Assembly (NCBI GenBank): GCA_903813345.2
Contig: CAIIXF020000009.1
Coordinates: forward strand, 19,555,759-19,619,758
DNA from: Owenia fusiformis
Lineage: Eukaryota > Annelida > Polychaeta > Sabellida > Oweniidae
Direction of reading: 5' to 3'
Length of the DNA stretch: 64,000 nt
Part shown: one piece after another, positions 1 through 10,197 of the stretch
How positions within the stretch are numbered: the first letter of the stretch is position 1
How the letters are laid out: each line of letters begins with the position of its first letter
The notes under the pieces: model-generated
What the model was told of the DNA's origin: nothing
What the model saw: the letters and a program-made list of their open reading frames with translations, nothing else
Databases searched by the model: none
Translations under genes and position numbers: made by a program

Positions 1-800
1 TACTTTGATCTTTAAAGAATAATGCTTCCATGACAACATGACATGACAACAATGATAGTGGCAAATTGTTGCACATTATTTCATTTCTACTTTGATCTTT
101 AAAGAATAATGCTTCCATGACATCATGACATGATAACAATGGTAGTGGCAAATTGTTGCACATTATTTCATTTCTACTTTGATCTTTAAAGAATAATGCT
201 TCCATGACAACATGACATGACAACAATGATAGTGGCAAATTGTTGCACATTATTTCATTTCTACTTTGATCTTTAAAGAATAATGCTTCCATGACAACAT
301 GACATGACAACAATGGTAGTGGCAAATTGTTGCACATTATTTCATTTCTACTTTGATCTTTAAAGAATAATGCTTCCATGACAACATGACATGACAACAA
401 TGATAGTGGCAAATTGTTGCACATTATTTCATTTCTACTTTGATCTTTAAAGAATAATGCTTCCATGACATCATGACATGATAACAATGGTAGTGGCAAA
501 TTGTTGCACATTATTTCATTTCTACTTTGATCTTTAAAGAATAATGCTTCCATGACAACATGACATGACAACAATGATAGTGGCAAATTGTTGCACATTA
601 TTTCATTTCTACTTTGATCTTTAAAGAATAATGCTTCCATGACATCATGACATGATAACAATGGTAGTGGCAAATTGTTGCACATTATTTTGTTTCTACT
701 TTGATCTTTAAAAAATAATGCTTCCATGACAACATGACATGACAACAATGGTAGTGGCAAATTTCTACTTTGATCATTTAAAGAATAATGCTTCCTAAAA
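1..800. repeat. 87-bp satellite array
   Basis: About nine head-to-tail copies of an 87-bp unit starting TACTTTGATCTTTAAAGAAT run from the left edge, with unit starts at 1, 88, 175, 262 and so on. Two unit variants are visible. One has ACAACATGACATGACAACAATGAT, quoted here only by its two halves (ACAACATGACATG then ACAACAATGAT); the other has CATCATGACATG then ATAACAATGGT. They mostly alternate, so the real repeat may be a 174-bp dimer. The last copy (about 697-800) is shortened and diverged. The array probably continues left of the window. Confidence 0.95.
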
Positions 801-1629
801 GGTAATGCTGATGTAGTTATTTTGGTTTATTTATATAAGGTCTTTCCAAATTAACTATCTGAATTCAAACTTTTTTCTTACAGATTTTAGAAGTGTTATT
901 CAATTCCATACTGATAAGTCTTTCTACATTTTCTGAATAAAGGAAAAAAAGTCGCTGCGATCTTTATTAAAAATCAATTTTCTAACTAAATGATTGACCT
1001 GGAGGGACCTTATATAGAATAACTGCCTGGTTAAATATTTATCAAACCTTCCTTTCTTACAGCTTTTTAGTGTTTTTGATTTATTGCTAGATCAGTAAAA
1101 CCACTGACCTCATTCATTAACAATTACATAGAACAGATAAAATATCAAACACAGGATTATTTGTCTGCCCCTGACCCATATGATTGCAAATTTGGCCACA
1201 AAACAGGCCTATATATAAGCCACCCTTTTGTATTGTATTGCATTATATGGCAGGCAGATTGTCGAAGTAAATATTGCAGATCTCAGTTTTGTTGTTTGAG
1301 GAATGTGTTCCATATACCAGTACTACAGTGTAAAGGCATTCATTCATTTCATATTCCTTCTAGATTAACTTTTAACTTTAATAAATAAAATAAAACCCAT
1401 TCCTTTAAATTATATCTAACTTTACACCATAATAAATGCCTTTGCAAAATAGGAAGATTTTTACCTAGATGCCTGTAGTCTAATCAATCACAAATGACTG
1501 AATATAACATTGTACCAATCAGGGTACAGTTATCTAGTTTTGTATTTGATATACCATGAAGTTATCTGCAGCAAAAAATAAACCCTCTAATTGTAACATT
1601 TTGATAAAAGTTGAATAGAGTAATCATGG
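801..1629. other. No gene recognised
   Basis: AT-rich DNA between the satellite and the minus-strand exon at 1630-1725. It should contain the 3' untranslated region of that minus-strand gene; an AATAAA on the minus strand is present near 1080. Short open frames here have no exon signals or recognisable protein. Confidence 0.5.
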
Positions 1630-2277
1630 CTAGTTTTCCTCCTCATCGACTGTTGTTAGATTTGCAGGAGGGGCACCAGGGAGGTTGGCCAAGTCCTCAC
1701 TCCTCTTCTGCTTGGCCATTTCAGCCTGAAAAAATACATTTTTGGTCACCCTATATTATAAGTGTAAAACATGTTAAAGAGTGGTACAAAAAGTAGAGAT
1801 AAGTTGAGAATAAATTCCACAATTGCAACATTCCATCATGTCATGTCTATTTTTCAATAATTCTTCATGATAAAATGGTCAAGATTTTTATCGTTCATCT
1901 CAGTTTCTGCCAACTTGAGTGATGGTTGCGAATGAAACTGAATTCTGCAAGGGAAAAAAAGCCAATTCCATGTTACTTCAACTGGATTTACCTGCACTTT
2001 TACAATAAGTACATGAAGATGAAAATGAGAGATGTAGAACTAAAAATATTGTAAAAGTCATTTGTACTATTCAGCCATATAAAAATACAGTACACTGCAG
2101 TGTGATCACCGAATGTTGTCATAGTGTTCCTTTCACTTAAAATAACATACATACCTCTTTCATTGATTCCTCTTCAAGTCTGATCGTTTCAGCTTCTGCC
2201 TTCTTTATCTCTTCAATCTTAGCCTGTTTAGCATATTCTTCCTGTTCCTCAGTGAGTTTCACACTCTCTGCTGCCAT
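1630..2277 (-). CDS. Small or C-terminal coiled-coil protein, last two exons
   Basis: Two minus-strand exons join in phase 0. The first is 2277-2155, with acceptor ...TAG before 2277 and donor GTATGT after 2155. The second is 1725-1630, with acceptor TTTTTTCAG and stop TAG at 1632-1630. The first exon reads MAAESVKLTEEQEEYAKQAK and continues as a charged helix rich in E, K and A, typical of a coiled coil. The second continues the helix and ends in a proline-rich tail, LPGAPPANLTTVDEEEN. The first codon of the upstream exon is ATG. The product could therefore be a 72-residue protein with an upstream non-coding exon, or this could be the end of a longer gene whose other exons are not in the TE-filled 2.3-10 kb. 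I do not recognise the family. Matching phases and clean splice sites make real exons likely; the start is uncertain. Confidence 0.6.
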
Positions 2278-2908
2278 CTATAGATAAACAGTATAGACAA
2301 TACAATGTATGACAAATAACTTTGAGTAATGATTTTTTAGTTCTCAAAAATAAAAGTTATTTAATGCTTCAATAAATTAGAGGGAAAAGGTGCTGGCTGA
2401 CTTTTAAAATGTTAAACATGAACTTATGAGAGTCAAAATAGTTGAAATATTATATGCAACGTGTTACATGAATATTGGCTAACTTGAATGTTGTTACCCT
2501 AGTTTCAAGCGTTTTTATGGCATAACTCATTTTTACAAAAGTGTGCACCCTTTCCCCATATGATACAATATGAGGGTACATAAGAGAGTAATCAAACAAT
2601 TTGCTTTTATACAGTACTTTATAACATTTTACTAGTATTTTAGATATTCTGAGACAAAAAAGGATATATTTCATGCCAGTTACCAATACATTATTAGAGA
2701 AAATGATAAATGAAGCTTGAAAGTAAAAAATTAATTTGCCTTTTAAAAATTGAAGTAGTTTTTTTCGATTTGGAACTTGCCACACTCGTTATGTGTTCAA
2801 GTCTATTGATTGTATAATTAATTTACATGATATTGTTATGAATAAAAACATTTTAGGGTTATTTATAGGATGAGAATTACAGGTACATGTAATAGCCCCT
2901 TATTAAGG
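2278..2908. other. No feature seen
   Basis: AT-rich sequence upstream, on the minus strand, of the coiled-coil exons. The 111-codon open frame on the minus strand (2785-2450) lacks codon bias or recognisable motifs. Confidence 0.4.
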
Positions 2909-3303
2909 GGAGGCATCAAAAGTCCGATGTCAGATTGGAGACTAAATAAATCTAGTTTTGACTTTGAGCCCCCCTCCCCCAAAACTAAATACCATGAAAG
3001 TTGATCACTGACTTCTGGTTTGAGAATTTGGAATTTTTTTTCTAAAAATGATCTAGTTTTTGTTAATTCCTATCATAATTTGAACAACTATTGTAAGAAT
3101 AGAATCCATTGGAATGATCTTGCTGAAGAAACTATCAGGTAAAATCTTTGTTTTTAAACCATTTCAAGGCATTCAGAATCAAAATTGCAAAAAAATGAAA
3201 AGTTGAAATTTGGCGGATAGCAAACTGTAAAGGCTTTGAACCCCCTTCCCCCCTAACTAAATTTGTTTAGTTTTCGATCTAACATAGAACTTTTGATGCC
3301 TCC
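2909..3303. mobile_element. Foldback MITE with 15-bp terminal inverted repeats
   Basis: The 15-bp sequence GGAGGCATCAAAAGT at 2909-2923 is perfectly inverted at 3289-3303. A second symmetrical block follows inside each end: GAGCCCCCCTCCCCC near 2966 and GAACCCCCTTCCCCC near 3239 (the same strand sense, so not part of the inverted arm). No coding capacity. Target-site duplication not resolved. Confidence 0.65.
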
Positions 3304-3314
3304 TCTAAGTGACT

Positions 3315-3865
3315 AAAGGAGGAGGAGTTGTTTGTCAAATTTCCCATACAAATCCAATGGTACAGTTCCAAGCAGATTTTGAGATAACAGGAAACTAAAT
3401 CTTTAATACACACCTTATTGGGTTGTTTTGGTTTATATAGCAACCCAAAAAGGTGTGTGTTAAAGATTTACTCTCCTGTTATCTCAAAATCTACTTGGAA
3501 CTGTACCATTGGATTTTTATTGGAAATTCTTTAAAGAGAAAATTCTAGGGATTAAGGAATGCGTACAGTTTACACAATTTGAGAAATTATTGTCATTCAT
3601 AAAACCCATGTAATATAGTTTTTTTATTATTCAAAAGCATTGATTTTCAATGATTCCCAGCCCTCTGAAGTTTGAAAATGAAAATACCTGTGTGTTAATC
3701 CATAGATAATCCTTGAAAATGAGAAATATTTTTTTGGGATTATATGGTGCAATCTTATATTCAATAAAATGTTTAAAGTGTATTGATGTTTTTTGGATGA
3801 AAAACATAAGCGAAATGCCTGAAAAAACTCCCCCGATTCATTTGACAAACAACTCACCCTCCTTT
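3315..3865. mobile_element. Foldback element with nested hairpin
   Basis: The outer arms, about 3315-3341 (AAAGGAGGAGGAGTTGTTTG and following bases), are inverted with a few mismatches at 3838-3865. Inside the left part a second, longer inverted repeat (about 3341-3420 against 3443-3525) folds around a 20-base loop. It contains ATCCAATGGTACAGTTCCAA and its complement. The 3' half also carries spurious minus-strand open frames. Interpreted as a non-autonomous DNA element with another foldback unit inside it. Confidence 0.65.
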
Positions 3866-4374
3866 ATATTCAATCCTGTGTTGTAAGAGCTTGAGTTCCA
3901 TGGAAATACATGTGTGTGTAAAAGTGTATTTTCTTAAACTTTATGCATAGACTATTACCTGTTTTTTGTATTCCACATTCTCAATATACTTATAGAGCCA
4001 ATTTGAAATGTATTCGATTGGGTCAAGGGGTCTTTTTTCTGCTACTTCAGCCAAACATTCTACAAGGCATGAACCTAAGTGACGCTGAAGGTAACGGGTA
4101 TCCATCATTCACTGGCAGGAGATTGCACTCTGGAATACAATACATGTACTGAATAACACTACAGTTATCTCGGAAGATATTGGATAATTTCAGTATTCTG
4201 TTGTTGGATTGATCACCTGTAGTATTAATCTGAACAAACCTGTCTGGCTCAGTTATATACTCAATGTGTTGTAGGGGTCTAAAACCTCAGAAGTAGATAA
4301 CTTGGCCAGAAAGATTTGGCTAGTATTAATCCCTATGTGGGATCAAACGATCTAAAAAATGAAGACATAATATA
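3866..4374. other. No feature seen
   Basis: Unique-looking AT-rich sequence between the foldback element and the Tc1/mariner element. No exon signals recognised. Confidence 0.4.
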
Positions 4375-5468
4375 CAGGTTGGGCCAAAAAATTTTGCAAC
4401 CTTTTTAGAAGGCAAAAAAAGTATCATAACATTATGGTATTGACATGAAATTTTTTTTACAGAAACTTAAGGATAGGCATACTTTACCATTCAAATACTT
4501 AAGCTAATACTGACTTCAATTTTTTTTGTCAGATGTTTGAATATTAATGGTAAATTGTTCATTTGTCCGAGATTCACCATTTTTCCTAGAAAATCTGACT
4601 TTCTTTGATTTTATGTGATCAACAATAACACATTCATTATGTTTACTAAATCTGCTACAATCTTTGATAACTGTTTCACCAATGTCTAGTACAGGTTTAT
4701 GTCAGTATCTAGTCACTATGATAATATTGTTACACTGTATGAATTATTTATTGAACAAATGTTCTATGCATCCGCCTTTCACCTTCACAATCACATGGAG
4801 ACGAGAACTGAACTGGCCAATGGCGAGATTCAGCAGTTCTTGTGGTAGTCGTCTCCACTTATCCTGCAGAACTTCTTATAGTTGATCAATAATTTGTGGG
4901 GTATAACCATTAACTACAATACATTGCTCCAGGTGCCCCCATGTGTCATAGTCCCAGGGGTTGGCATCTGGTGTATTGGGTGGCCATTCGACTCAGGACT
5001 AATCTTCTTCAAAAGGGACATCTTTCAAGAATGGGGGCTCTTTCAGCCCCAAGTGATTACATATTCCAGCAGGATAGTGCTCCTGACCATAGGCCAAAAG
5101 TCACTATGGAATATCTGGAGCAAAATACCCCTTGATTCATTAGTCCTGATGAATAGCCGCCCAATACACCACTTAACAAAGATTGCAGCAGATTTAGTGA
5201 ACATAATAAATGTTCTATCGATGATCACATAAAATTATAGAAAATCACATTTTCTAGGAAAATCGGTAAATCTCGGACACATGAACAATTTACCAGTAAT
5301 ATTCAAACATCTGACAAAAAAATTTGAAGTCAGTATAAGCTTAAGTATTTTAATGGTAAAATATGCCTATCCTTAAGTTTCTGTAAAAAAAATTTCATGT
5401 CAATACCATAATGTTATGTTACTTTTTTTGCCTTCTAAAAAGGTTGCAAAATTTTTTGGCCCACCCTG
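4375..5468. mobile_element. Rearranged Tc1/mariner element with ~290-bp inverted repeats
   Basis: The ends are CAGGTTGGGCCAAAAAATTT at 4375 and its near complement ending ...GGCCCACCCTG at 5468. A TA dinucleotide flanks each side (4373-4374, 5469-5470), the Tc1/mariner target duplication. The inverted repeats run about 290 bp inward. Two degenerate transposase fragments lie in opposite orientation. On the plus strand near 5080-5175 is FQQDSAPDH... followed by stop codons and PPNTP. On the minus strand from about 4990 down to 4750 is WPPNTPDANPWDY, then a C-terminal part ending in an RLHVIVKVKGGCIEHLF-like tail. If the fragments are placed end to end the acidic residues are about 37 apart, as in DD37D mariners. 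The element is broken and inactive. Confidence 0.85.
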
Positions 5469-5574
5469 TAGATGAAAATTTCAATATACTTCTGAAAAGT
5501 TTAGCGATCCAGAAGATGTGAAATAGTACATTGATCACATGGGTTTTGGAATTTTTGGTGAGCTAATAAAACTG

Positions 5575-7535
5575 AGAAACTGAGAATGTGACGCCACTCC
5601 GGATGATGTCACATCAGAGATTACTGAGAAACCCCATGACGTTTCTTTAAGATCTTGTAGAAACAATAACAATGGTTTGTTAGACTACAAGATCCTTTAC
5701 TTTCAATGGCTGTTTGTTACGATGTAACGTAATTTGAGAGACGAACAACATCGGACAATGCCTGAAATTACCGAAGCACTCCATATCTTTACGCTCTGAA
5801 AATTTGAAATAAATGTCCCGGGAAAATTCGATTAAAGGTTCAGCTGGAAAGTAACAATTTGGTAAAAAATTGCTATACCTACACATGTTATTTTCTGGTA
5901 CAAAATTAAGTATGAAGGCATGTGCGTATTTCCTTGTTTTTTCAGGAAAGTATCATTTCACTGTCTACTTTTAGTAAACCTGGAAACGGGTCAATGGTAG
6001 CTCCTGTGTTGTCTGGAAACTTTGAAAGAAAATTTGGAAAAATAGAAAGTGTGAAATATCAGAATTTCCTGGAGTTCCCATTGAACTCCTACCAGATATT
6101 CTAAAAAAAACAATGTAATGAGGTGTCACTCCTGTAAATCGTTGAAAAATATTGAAAAAAATTACAAAATTCAAGTTCTGGGGTACATACCGCCATTTTC
6201 AAATGAATTAGCCCATACAATGACTATACTTCTGCGTTCCCAAATACATAACCTTCATCTTGACACTATATTTAAAATAGGGTTTGTGTCTCGATTTTTA
6301 AATATCACTAAGCCAACATAGGGACTCATTTTTTAAGTAAAATCCCTGCTTCACCGATGAAAATTAATGAATAAAGTAGTTCCAGTTTACGGGACTATAT
6401 TCTTGCGATTTTATTCTAAAAATGGCACATTTAGAAAGTACTTGGCCTAAGCTTTACATACATACCTCAAATGGCCACAATACATAAACTTAAACCTACT
6501 ATACACTAGTGTTGTCGCGATTAATCGATACATCGCGATATACATCGCCAAAGCTGGTTCTGGCGATGCATCGATGTCTGAAACAAAACATCGATGTTTT
6601 TAAAAAATTTTAATTTGCTAAAAATCGCCCTTTCTTATCTTATTTTGACGCAAATTGCTTACCTTTTTTCATGTCTTATTTCATTTTCAAATGTTTTCTG
6701 ATATTCTTTCGCTTTAAAACTGTTTTAGCTAGTCGAAATGAACCATTAATCTAAAAAAATTACTTTACTTTCATTTCACCGTTACTATGTTCCCGGATGT
6801 ACCAGCGTACTCTTATTAATTTGTTCTGTTAGATATTTTACTGCATTAGCGTTCGGTATTTCAGTGCACTTTTCTCGAACTTTTTCTCGATGTACATCGC
6901 GATGTGCATCGATGTTTACTACTGAAAATTGCCGATGCATCGATGTATGATTATGGCACATCGCGACAACACTACTATACACACCATTGAAGTTGGCATG
7001 GCTTCGTTTTTAAAGTATTAAAAAACACTGTCCTACCCGGAAGCACAGATCCGGAGCCAGATCCAGCCCCTGTTGGTAGTAGGCTCAAAGAATAAATGGA
7101 AAGATGAGACACGAGCCAAAAATGGCACATCAAAAAAATGACCACCCAAAAATATGACCCGCGTACTGACCTTTATTTTTTCCATCTGTCAGACATTGAT
7201 TGATCAATATTTACCCTGTAATCTCTTCTTTATGTATTAGTTTGAATGGTTGCATGATATCCATTATTGACGCTGTAATTCGACTTTTCCCGGGACATTT
7301 ATTTCAAATTTTCAGAGCGTAAAGATAATGGAGCACTTCGGTAATTTCCGGCAGTGTCAGATGTTGTTCGTCTCTCAAATTACGTCACATCGCAACAAAC
7401 AGCCAATGAAAGTAAAGAATCGCGTAGCCTAATAAACCGTCGTTATTGTTTCTACGGGAGTTTAAAGAAACGTCATGGGACTTCTCGGTAATCTCTGATG
7501 TGACGTCATCCGGAGTGGCGTCACATTCTCAGAAA
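5575..7535. repeat. Long inverted repeat pair A (5575-5835 / 7279-7535)
   Basis: About 260 bp beginning at GAGAATGTGACGCCACTCCG and ending with CCCGGGAAAATTCGA is present in inverted orientation at 7279-7535. Similarity is high, with indels. Both arms contain TGACGTCA-like palindromes. The arms are 1.4 kb apart and the hAT MITE at 6507-6974 lies between them. A likely large foldback transposon or two inverted copies of one element. Confidence 0.8.
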
Positions 7536-7945
7536 AGGCATTTGACTTCGGGAATAATCATTTGAACAACGGAGATAGCCGAAGTGCTCCATTAAATATA
7601 CGCTCGCTTATTTTATGCTTTTATCAACAGACGCTTTCTTGGATGTTTGGCTTTAGTGATTGGAGTTGAAGGTAACAACAGTACGCATCGTTTGAGGTAT
7701 GACATGTGATATTTATTGAAAAACTGACTCCAAAATCAAGGAAAAATAAATTTTCCGAAGATCTCGTGTCTTATCCTTGAGTATATTTATTGAGCCTAGA
7801 CACAGAGGAGCTTTTCTGGCAGAGGTCCGTGCCCGGAAGTGGTAATTATCGGAGTAACACCCATGATGCTTTCCTGAAAAAAGCAAGGAAATTGACACAT
7901 GCCTTCATACTTTATTTTGTACCAGAAAATAACATGTGCAGGTAT
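5880..7945. repeat. Inverted repeat pair B (5880-5955 / 7867-7945)
   Basis: The sequence ACATGTTATTTTCTGGTACA plus about 55 further bases at 5884-5955 is inverted at 7867-7940, just outside pair A on both sides but not collinear with it. Together with pairs A and C this suggests several copies of one repetitive element inserted in alternating directions. Confidence 0.75.
6507..6974. mobile_element. hAT-type MITE, 468 bp
   Basis: The terminal inverted repeats are TAGTGTTGTCGCGAT at 6507 and ATCGCGACAACACTA ending at 6974. They are flanked by a perfect 8-bp duplication CTATACAC (6499-6506 and 6975-6982), the signature of hAT transposons. The subterminal regions are dense in ATCGATG/CATCGATG and CATCGCGAT words. 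No transposase. A second, truncated copy of the same family lies at 56324-56640. Confidence 0.93.
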
Positions 7946-9262
7946 ACATATATACCAAAATTTATTTATCAGGTGTACCTTAAAGCGTCAATAATTGATA
8001 TCATGCAACTTATCCCGTTCCCGGACTATAGTCCTGCACTGATCGCATTCATTTGCCTGTACGATTACAACTTGGGAGAATTATCTACGCCCCTTACACT
8101 TAAGATACCTACCTCAATGCATTATAGAACTCAAGATGTAACTTCTAATATATTGGAACCGCCGATTGTCTGGGTATATCGGCAGAACGGGAACATTTTC
8201 TCTTTTTCATCGAGAGAGATTCCATCACTTTTCAAAATGGCAGTTGGATTTAAAAGGGGAATCCCCCGTTTGGCTGTCCCGGATGTAGCCCGGAAGTACC
8301 AATATGGAGGAATTTGACGGTTGAAATAAGTTAAATGTTACACGCAAATATTACGATCAAAAACGAAAATGTCTTCGTTCTGCCGATAAACCCAGACAAT
8401 TGTGGATTCAACTACACGAAAAGAATGCTAAATTACCAAGGAATCTATTCATGGGCTTTCAACTAGAAGGGTATGCAACTCTATGTAATAACATGAGACC
8501 TTCAAAATGAGCAATGACATGCTTCCCTTTTATGGCAATATTTCAAAAAGTATTAGATAAATGTATATGTTTTAGTATTAATTTGAATACAAATCCATTT
8601 TTAATATGATTTAAGCATAAAATGTATTCAATATCATATAAAAGTAAACAAAAGAGACCAATAAGAATAAGAGTTATCAAGATGTTCTCTTTGAGTATTG
8701 CATTGTGGGTAATTATTCAAGAACACATTCCAATAAAAACATAATTTGTGGGAGAATGTTTACTTTCTGTATTATCATAATTATGATGAATTCCAATTTT
8801 TATTAAATTATCAAGATGTATGTAGAAGATCATGTTTTTATTTTTGAGTTATTTCTTTTAATCATCAATAAAAAGTACAAAATAAGATTTTCTTGGAATG
8901 TGTACATTCTCCAATTTTGAAAACCCATGGCAATGTTTATGTATGAAATATGGGAAGTTGCCTACCCTTCTAGTTGAAAGCCCATGATCTATTGAAGTAG
9001 GTATCTGAAGTGTAAGATCAGTAAAAAATTCTCCCATGTTGTAATCGCACAGGCAAAAGATTGAGATGTTCACAGGACCATAGTCCGGGAACGGGATAAC
9101 ATGCAACCATTCAAACGAAGAAGAGATTAGTCTAGGAAAAGATAAAGGTCAGTACGAGCGTCATATTTTTGGGTTGTCATTTTGGATGTACAATTTTTAC
9201 CATCTTCCAATTTATTCTTTGAGCCTACTACCAATAGGGACTGGATCTGGCTCCGGATATGT
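7050..9262. repeat. Inverted repeat pair C/D (7050-7262 and 7995-8115 / 8985-9262)
   Basis: The sequence 7050-7262, starting at about GATCCGGAGCCAGATCCAGC, is inverted at about 9095-9262. The sequence 7995-8115 (ATGCAACTTATCCCGTTCCC and on) is inverted at 8985-9100. The two pairs share the segment around CATGCAACCATTC. Both arms of pair D can be read as a related peptide (PFPDYSP.. and PFPDYGP..). The substitutions do not look conservative, so I treat them as transposon arms rather than genes. Confidence 0.75.
8451..8986. mobile_element. 536-bp MITE with ATGGGCTTTCAAC ends
   Basis: The terminal inverted repeat ATGGGCTTTCAACTAGAAGG (from 8451) is mirrored at about 8964-8986. The flanks ATCTATTC (8443-8450) and ATCTATTG (8987-8994) look like an 8-bp target duplication with one change. 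A related left end lies at 63651 and a 31-bp hairpin with the same ends at 49027. Interior AT-rich, no coding. Confidence 0.8.
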
Positions 9263-10197
9263 GGGCTAAATAATTTACGAATTCAATTTCAATTGGGCGA
9301 TAATAGAGTAAACTTCTTCTTGGTTGCAATATCCAACAGTTTGTGACTATTTCAGATCTTTTTGGACCTACGTATATGTAAATCTATTATTCCGACATAC
9401 CATCAACATTGTGTATTTGAAAGTTTTTACCTGTAAGCACCTATTACGCCAGAAAAAGTGTAAATCACTCGAATATTTTTTGTTGCTAGGAATTTTGTGT
9501 CTCGAACCCAGTTTATATTTATCTTATTATTTAGTAAATATATCAGTTATTTCACTAAACTAAACATACAATTACAAATGATAATTATTATTGTATTGAA
9601 AACTTAAAAACAAGTTTGATTTTACGTTGTAATATTCTATTTTTATTGATAATGTTTTATTGACCCACATAACCTTTCACTTTCGATTTAAATTTTGAAA
9701 AACATTTCAGACATGCCAAAAGATCTACAAGGATTGTACAAATATAGCCTTTTAACTAGTCTGTGCATATAAGAAGAACGATACGATGCATGAGCTGTAC
9801 ATACCTCATCAGAAAACAAAGTTATGAAGAAGTGAACATCGCAAAAAGTCAGAAAAGACGAGTGAAATTGAAATTTTAGGGAAACATCACTTTTAACATG
9901 GGCATTAGAAAAACCAAACTCCAAAGCATAAATTACAGTCACACACACTGCTGAAACTCAGCCAAACTTGGTAACGTTGATTCCATGAATTGTGAGCTAG
10001 CCTTCAACAAAATCTAATTTTCACACTGTCAATCGCAGTTTGATTTGTACATATTCATACATAAGAAGCTAACAATATTAGCTCTATGGAATAAAGTTGC
10101 CATCACAAGTGCATACTGACTGCGATATTTTTGCAATTGAATAAATTTGATGCATGGGTATTAGCTGCCCGAACCATAAGAATAACCTGCATGTACC
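9263..10197. other. TELO2 upstream region, no gene recognised
   Basis: AT-rich sequence ending at the TELO2 start codon; it must contain the TELO2 5' untranslated region and core promoter. No TATA box or CpG-rich promoter can be pointed to with confidence. Confidence 0.4.

Noticed and set aside
7790-8317. 175-codon plus-strand open frame
   Set aside because: Lies in arms of inverted repeats. Its partial partner on the opposite arm (9106-8858) does not show conservative substitutions, and there are no exon signals or recognisable domain.
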